The position numbers and the translations under genes are program-made. A model generated the notes under the pieces. The model searched no databases. It saw only the letters and a list, made by a program, of their open reading frames with translations, and was not told the DNA's origin. Of a stretch of 54,085 nt of DNA, positions 49,571 to 54,085 are shown one piece after another. Source of the stretch: Arthrobacter silviterrae (lineage in GTDB: Bacteria > Actinomycetota > Actinomycetes > Actinomycetales > Micrococcaceae); the NCBI RefSeq assembly GCF_011045165.1, contig NZ_JAAKZI010000031.1, positions 1-54,085 on the forward strand, given 5' to 3'. Within the stretch, counting starts at the first letter, position 1. Each line of letters opens with the position of its first letter.

Positions 49571-51190
49571 ATGCTTGAACAACGGCTCTTTGTCAACGCA
49601 CGGTTTCACACCCTCTGGGCCCCGGAGCCCCAGGTGCAGGCCGTGCTGACCCGCGGCGAGCGGATCGTGGCGCTCGGCCGGCGAGAGGAGCTGTCCGCCC
49701 ATGCGTCGGGCCCCGTGGAAATCGTTGACCTCGACGGCGCCACTGTCATTCCCGGGCTGACCGACGCGCACATTCACACGGCCAACCTGGCCCGCGAAAT
49801 CGCGGCCCTGGACCTGCGCGGCACCGGCAGTCTCGAAGAAGCACTGGAACGGGTGCGCGTTTACAGCGACGGGGTCCCGGCAGGTTCCTGGGTCTTCGGC
49901 GGGCGCTGGGACTTCAACGCCTGGGCCGCTCCGGTCCAGCCGAACCGCCGCGAGCTCGACGCCGTCACCGCCGGCCGTCCGGCAGCCCTTCCCAGCATTG
50001 ACGGGCACACCATCTGGGCCAACTCCGCCGCCCTCGCCGCCGTCGGCATTGACCGCTCCACCCCTGATCCCGTGGGCGGGGAGATCGTGCGCGACGCCCA
50101 CGGCGAACCCACCGGCATCCTGCGCGAAGCGGCCGGGGACAAGCTGGCGGACATCATGCACAGTGCCGAAGCCGGAGACCTTCGGGCCCAGCTGCTGACC
50201 GCACAGCACCGCCTCCTGGCAGCGGGCCTGACGGGCGTCCACGACTTCGACGGCGAGGATGCTCGCGCCGCCTATGCCGACATGCGCGAGTCCGGGCAGC
50301 TGCAAATCCGCGTGCACAAGGCGATCCCGATGACGGCCCTGGACCAGGCGATCGACGAGGGCAGGGCCACGGGCGACGGCGACGCATGGCTCCGCACCGG
50401 CCCCGTCAAGCTGTTCTCCGACGGTGCCCTGGGCTCCCACAGCTGCCACATGACCGCCCCGTTCCCCGGCGAGGACGGCAACAGGGGGATCGAGGTGATC
50501 CCCTACGGGGAGCTGCGTGAACTGGTGCGCCGCGCGGCGGGGGCCGGCATTGCCGTCGCCACCCATGCGATCGGCGACCGTGCCAACGAGCTGGTGCTGG
50601 ACGCCTATGCCGATCTGGCACGCCATCCCCTGGACCCCCCGGCCAGCCTGACGCGCCCCGCCTCCAGGCTGCGGCACCGGATCGAACACGCCCAGCACCT
50701 GCGCCCGGGCGACATCGGCCGCATGGCCCGGCTCGGCGTGGTCCCCTCCATGCAGCCCACCCACTGCACCACGGACATCCCGCTGGCCTCGACTCTCCTG
50801 GCTGGGCGTGACCTGGCCTCCTACGCCTGGCGTTCGCTGCTTGACGCCGGCGCCGTCCCCGCGTTTGGTTCCGATGCGCCGGTGGAGCATCCCGACCCGA
50901 TGTTCGGCATCCATGCCGCCGTCACCCGGCAAAACGGAAACCACCAGCCCGACGGCGGCTGGCAGCCGGGCGAATGCGTCACGGTGGCCGAGGCCGTGGG
51001 TGCCTTTACAGCCGGTGCCGCCTACGCGTCCGGCGAGGAAGCACACAAGGGGCGGCTGCGCCCTGGCATGCTGGCTGACTTCACCGCCCTGGTCGAAGAT
51101 CCCTTCACCGCGCCCACCTCCGGGCTTCGCGACATTCCCGTGCAGTCCACCACGGTGGGCGGCGTGGTGCGCTACCGCCGCACGCTGTAG
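49571..51190 (+). CDS. YtcJ-type amidohydrolase (amidohydrolase_3)
   Basis: ATG 49571 follows AAAGGATTAGGA. The 539-residue enzyme belongs to the YtcJ/N-substituted formamide deformylase group. An N-terminal urease-like beta domain leads to the metal motif HIH in GLTDAHIHTANLAREIAALDLRG. Further metal-region blocks are present: VKLFSDGALGSHSCHM, HAIGDRANELVLDAY, LRHRIEHAQHLRPGDIGRMARLGVVPSMQPTHCTTDIP and PAFGSDAPVEHPDPMFGIHAAVTRQN. These act on amide bonds of small substrates in the cytoplasm. Here it starts an operon with an amino-acid ABC transporter, so it may deacylate an imported N-acyl or formyl amino acid. Confidence 0.85.
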   Translation: MLEQRLFVNARFHTLWAPEPQVQAVLTRGERIVALGRREELSAHASGPVEIVDLDGATVIPGLTDAHIHTANLAREIAALDLRGTGSLEEALERVRVYSDGVPAGSWVFGGRWDFNAWAAPVQPNRRELDAVTAGRPAALPSIDGHTIWANSAALAAVGIDRSTPDPVGGEIVRDAHGEPTGILREAAGDKLADIMHSAEAGDLRAQLLTAQHRLLAAGLTGVHDFDGEDARAAYADMRESGQLQIRVHKAIPMTALDQAIDEGRATGDGDAWLRTGPVKLFSDGALGSHSCHMTAPFPGEDGNRGIEVIPYGELRELVRRAAGAGIAVATHAIGDRANELVLDAYADLARHPLDPPASLTRPASRLRHRIEHAQHLRPGDIGRMARLGVVPSMQPTHCTTDIPLASTLLAGRDLASYAWRSLLDAGAVPAFGSDAPVEHPDPMFGIHAAVTRQNGNHQPDGGWQPGECVTVAEAVGAFTAGAAYASGEEAHKGRLRPGMLADFTALVEDPFTAPTSGLRDIPVQSTTVGGVVRYRRTL

Positions 51191-51273
51191 GCAAAAGCCC
51201 CCCGAGGCACAAATTTCCCCATCCCATTCCTGCCCCAACCCATTCCCTGCCCCAACCACAAAGGAGAACAACC

Positions 51274-52260
51274 ATGAAAACATTCATGTCCGGCATCCCC
51301 GCCAAGGGCCTGCGCACCGGCGCGCTGGCCTCAACCGCACTGCTGGCCGTCCTGGCCATGACCGGCTGCGGCGGTCAGAGCCTCGCCGACGCCGGCCCGA
51401 CAGCACACAGTGCCGGCGCTACTTTCGCTGCCACTCCGGCGCCGTCCGAGGACCTGGCCAAAAGCGTGATCGACGGGATCAAGGCCGATCCCAAGCTGAC
51501 GGCCGCCCTGCCGGCAGCCATCCAGGGCGCGGGCATCAAGATGACAACATCCGAGGGCTACCCGCCCATGGAAATGTTCGCCACCGATGGTAAAACACTC
51601 ATTGGCGTGGATCCCTCGATCGGCCGGGCCATCGCCAACAAATTGGGCGTGCCCCTGTCCATCAACAACGAGGACTTCAATTCACAAATCCCCGGCATCA
51701 CCACGGGACGCTATGACTGGATCATGTCGTCCATGACGGACAACGCCGAACGCCGCAAGACAGTGACATTCGTGGACTACGTCCGCTCAGGCAACGGCTG
51801 GGTGGTCAAGGCCGGCAACCCCGCAGGCATGGGCGACCCGTCCACCGCCTGCGGCAAGTCGATCGCCGTCGTGGACAACGGCTCCTCCCTGAGCCTGGCC
51901 GAATCCTTCGACGCTGCCTGCAAGGCCGCAGGCAGCAAGGGCGTGAACATCCTGAAGTTCGCCGGCGACCAGGAAGCCATCCTCCAGGTCCGCAACGGCC
52001 GCGCCGACGCAGGTATCAACGACTACCCCGTGGCCGCCTACCGCGCGCAGACATCCGGCGGTGCGCTTGATGCCGTGTCCATCAAGGGCGGCGAAAGCCC
52101 GTGGGGCATTGCCATGAAACCGGAAAACAAGGAACTGGTTGATACGGTCCACAAGGCGCTGCAGGCATTGATCGACGACGGCAGCTATGCCAAGATCCTC
52201 GATGCCTGGAACGTCTCCAAGATGACGGTTGGCACGGCCGCCGTCAATGACGGCAAATAG
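51274..52260 (+). CDS. ABC transporter substrate-binding lipoprotein, polar amino-acid type
   Basis: A 328-residue family-3 solute-binding protein. A lipobox LAMTGC places the lipidated cysteine at residue 32. The mature part has the type II periplasmic-binding fold (GIKMTTSEGYPPMEMFATDGKTLIGVDPSIGRAIANKLGVPLSINNEDFNSQIPGITTGRYDWIMSSMTDNAERRKTVTFVDYV; ... ESPWGIAMKPENKELVDTVHKALQALIDDGSYAKILDAWNV). AAAGGAG precedes ATG 51274. It should deliver an amino acid or related compound to the permease encoded next. Confidence 0.9.
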   Translation: MKTFMSGIPAKGLRTGALASTALLAVLAMTGCGGQSLADAGPTAHSAGATFAATPAPSEDLAKSVIDGIKADPKLTAALPAAIQGAGIKMTTSEGYPPMEMFATDGKTLIGVDPSIGRAIANKLGVPLSINNEDFNSQIPGITTGRYDWIMSSMTDNAERRKTVTFVDYVRSGNGWVVKAGNPAGMGDPSTACGKSIAVVDNGSSLSLAESFDAACKAAGSKGVNILKFAGDQEAILQVRNGRADAGINDYPVAAYRAQTSGGALDAVSIKGGESPWGIAMKPENKELVDTVHKALQALIDDGSYAKILDAWNVSKMTVGTAAVNDGK

Positions 52261-52268
52261 GCACTCCC

Positions 52269-53261
52269 GTGGCTAAGCCCACCCGGCCCAGGCAACTGAG
52301 CGGACCAGAGGGGACCCCGGTGCCCGTCGTCGCACTCAAACATCGAGACCGCTGGATTGTCGGGGCCCTGGCCCTTGCCGTGTTCGCCTGGCTTCTGTCC
52401 ACACTCGCCACCAACCCCAACATCCGCTGGGACAAGGTGGCCGAGTATCTCTTCTTTCCGAAGATCATCGACGGCATCTGGATCACACTCACCGTCTCCG
52501 TACTGGCCACCATCCTGGGCCTGGTGCTGGGAATCGTGCTGGCCATCATGAAGCTCTCCCTCAACCCGGTGCTGAACTGGCTGTCCACGCTTTACATTTG
52601 GTTCTTCAGGGGCACTCCGGTGCTGGTCCAGCTCATCTTTTGGTACAATCTGGCGTTCCTGTTTCCCCGGCTGGTCCTCCAGATTCCCTTCACGAACATT
52701 GGCATGTGGTGGAACACCAATGATGTGATGACGGGTTTCAACTCCGCTCTGCTGGGCCTTGGCCTAAACCTTGCCGCCTACTTTGCCGAGACGGTCCGGG
52801 CCGGCATCCAGGCTGTGGACAAGGGCCAGACGGAAGCAGCCTACGCCTTGGGCATGACTCCGGTGAAGCGCATGCGGGTCATCGTCCTGCCCCAGGCCAT
52901 GCGCATCATCATCCCGCCCACGGGCAACGAATTCATTTCCATGCTGAAAACCACCTCACTCGTTTACGTGGTGGCGGGCAACGACCTGATGACCAATGCG
53001 AGCCAGATTTACAAGCAAAACAACTTGATCATGGAACTGCTGATCGTGGCCTCGCTCTGGTACATGGCCATGACGGCCATTGCCACGTTCTTCCAGTCCA
53101 AGCTGGAGGCCCGTTATGGTGCCGAGGCGGTGCGCCTTGTGCGGCGGCCCGGACTGGTGCAGCGGGCCCTGCTCAAACGATCCGCGTCGCCTGCGGCGGG
53201 CCCCGTGCCCGCCACGCTGACGGCAGACGATTCCATCAAGGCCGGGAAGGACCTGTCATGA
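52269..53261 (+). CDS. Amino-acid ABC transporter permease
   Basis: A 330-residue HisM/GlnP-type permease with about five helices. The conserved EAA loop is [42 protein letters not shown], and [22 protein letters not shown] is the family hallmark. The listed GTG 52269 has no site; GTG 52320 with GAGGGG upstream is a possible start. A single permease gene suggests a homodimer. Confidence 0.9.
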   Translation: MAKPTRPRQLSGPEGTPVPVVALKHRDRWIVGALALAVFAWLLSTLATNPNIRWDKVAEYLFFPKIIDGIWITLTVSVLATILGLVLGIVLAIMKLSLNPVLNWLSTLYIWFFRGTPVLVQLIFWYNLAFLFPRLVLQIPFTNIGMWWNTNDVMTGFNSALLGLGLNLAAYFAETVRAGIQAVDKGQTEAAYALGMTPVKRMRVIVLPQAMRIIIPPTGNEFISMLKTTSLVYVVAGNDLMTNASQIYKQNNLIMELLIVASLWYMAMTAIATFFQSKLEARYGAEAVRLVRRPGLVQRALLKRSASPAAGPVPATLTADDSIKAGKDLS

Positions 53262-54025
53262 GCGAAAAATTACACGTAGAAGCGCGCGGGGTGACCAAGT
53301 CCTACGGCGACCACCTGGTGCTGGCCGGTGTGGACTTCACAGTCCGGGCCGGGGAGGTCAGCTGCATCGTGGGGCCCTCCGGCTCCGGCAAGTCCACGTT
53401 CCTGCGCTGCCTCAATGCCCTGGAGTCCTACGACGACGGGACGCTACTGGTGGAGGACCGCCATGTGGGGTACGAATACAAGGGCGGCCGCTACCACGAA
53501 TGGAACACGAAGCAGTTTGCCCGGTTCCGGTCCAGGATCGGCATGGTATTCCAGCGCTTCAACCTTTTCGGCCACCTCAGCGCCGAGGAGAACGTGGCCT
53601 GCGCCCTGGTCCAGGTACGCGGCATGGGCAAGTCTGCAGCCAAGGCCAGGGCGCGCGAGGAACTGGCCCGGGTGGGCCTGGCGCAGCATGCGCACAAGCG
53701 ACCGCACCAGCTCTCCGGCGGCCAGCAGCAGCGCGTGGCGATCGCCCGGGCCCTGGCCATGGATCCGGAGATCATGCTCTTCGACGAGCCCACGAGCGCC
53801 CTGGACCCGGAACTTGTTGACGAGGTCCTGGAAGCCATGAAGGAGCTGGCTCGCCAGGGGATGACCATGGTGGTGGTGACGCATGAGATGGGATTTGCCC
53901 GCGAAGTGGCGGACACCGTCCACTTCTTCGACGCCGGTGTCATTGTTGAATCCGGCAGCCCAGCCGCTGTGCTGGGCAACCCGCAGCGCGATCGGACCAA
54001 GGCGTTTTTGGCCAAGGTGCTCTAA
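53258..54025 (+). CDS. Amino-acid ABC transporter ATP-binding protein
   Basis: A 255-residue ATPase with Walker [11 protein letters not shown] loop [18 protein letters not shown], signature [36 protein letters not shown] and the switch His in [20 protein letters not shown]. It overlaps the permease gene by 4 bp (ATGA). The three genes form a complete importer. Confidence 0.95.
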   Translation: MSEKLHVEARGVTKSYGDHLVLAGVDFTVRAGEVSCIVGPSGSGKSTFLRCLNALESYDDGTLLVEDRHVGYEYKGGRYHEWNTKQFARFRSRIGMVFQRFNLFGHLSAEENVACALVQVRGMGKSAAKARAREELARVGLAQHAHKRPHQLSGGQQQRVAIARALAMDPEIMLFDEPTSALDPELVDEVLEAMKELARQGMTMVVVTHEMGFAREVADTVHFFDAGVIVESGSPAAVLGNPQRDRTKAFLAKVL

Positions 54026-54040
54026 AAGGAGGCCAAACAA

Positions 54041-54085
54041 GTGGCTCCACCCATTCAGCCGGGGGGGCGGGCCCCCCCCCCGGGC
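54041..54085 (+). CDS. Start of a further gene (3' partial)
   Basis: AAGGAGG with 8-nt spacing precedes GTG 54041, sixteen bases after the ATPase stop, so a fourth operon gene probably begins here. Only about 15 codons are available, and the last ~25 bases are runs of G and C that may be low-quality sequence. Confidence 0.4.
   Translation, partial: MAPPIQPGGRAPPPG

Noticed and set aside
49565-51283. 572-codon minus-strand frame antisense to the amidohydrolase
   Set aside because: Mirror frame of a clear enzyme gene; no domain of its own.

Overview
The window is high-GC DNA with GTG/TTG starts, strong Shine-Dalgarno sequences and gene content typical of a Gram-positive actinobacterium. A Tad/Flp pilus locus without a secretin, PucR and NarL-type regulators and Arthrobacter-like insertion-sequence families all point to the Micrococcaceae (Arthrobacter sensu lato). 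This assignment is inferred from gene content only.

Layout. (1) 1-2360 is a graveyard of mobile elements: a 5'-truncated IS481 transposase, the N-terminal half of a tyrosine recombinase, a perfect 32-nt palindrome and the tail of an IS3 transposase. (2) 2366-3667 is a TPR-like hypothetical gene. (3) 4062-12228, minus strand, is a complete Gram-positive Tad pilus operon (flp, tadE, tadG, cpaB/rcpC, tadZ, tadA, tadB, tadC), with a tadV prepilin peptidase after a 640-bp gap. (4) 12561-25158 is a cell-surface region: a MarR-like regulator, a WxL-domain protein with its WxLIP/DUF916 partner, an ECF sigma/anti-sigma pair with a repeat-tailed exported protein, and two large convergent secreted enzymes, a GH25 muramidase and an S53 serine-carboxyl peptidase, that carry the same kind of FG-GAP-like C-terminal modules. 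(5) 25430-31407 has further IS debris (IS1380, ISL3, a frameshifted DUF6431 gene) around a polytopic membrane protein and an HPt-like protein. A second palindrome, nearly the same as that at 2017-2048, splits the IS1380 transposase.

(6) 31764-39721 is the most interesting metabolic unit: a PucR regulator divergent from an operon for an MFS transporter, a cyclase-family hydrolase, a beta-keto acid cleavage enzyme (BKACE/DUF849), both subunits of a 3-oxoacid CoA-transferase and an SCP2-type thiolase. Read as a pathway, a cyclic substrate would be imported, ring-opened to a beta-keto acid, cleaved with acetyl-CoA to acetoacetate plus an acyl-CoA, and fed to acetyl-CoA. The substrate is unknown; triacetate lactone or a cyclic 1,3-diketone would fit. 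(7) 39722-44837 holds one large FAD/Fe-S oxidoreductase gene flanked by decayed DNA, with relics of aconitase X and bioY and a tRNA-like 3' half. (8) 44838-48212 is a NarL-type two-component system with an adjacent membrane protein. (9) 48494-54085 is a LysR regulator divergent from a YtcJ-type amidohydrolase and a polar amino-acid ABC transporter. The last ~25 bases are G/C homopolymer and look like a contig end.
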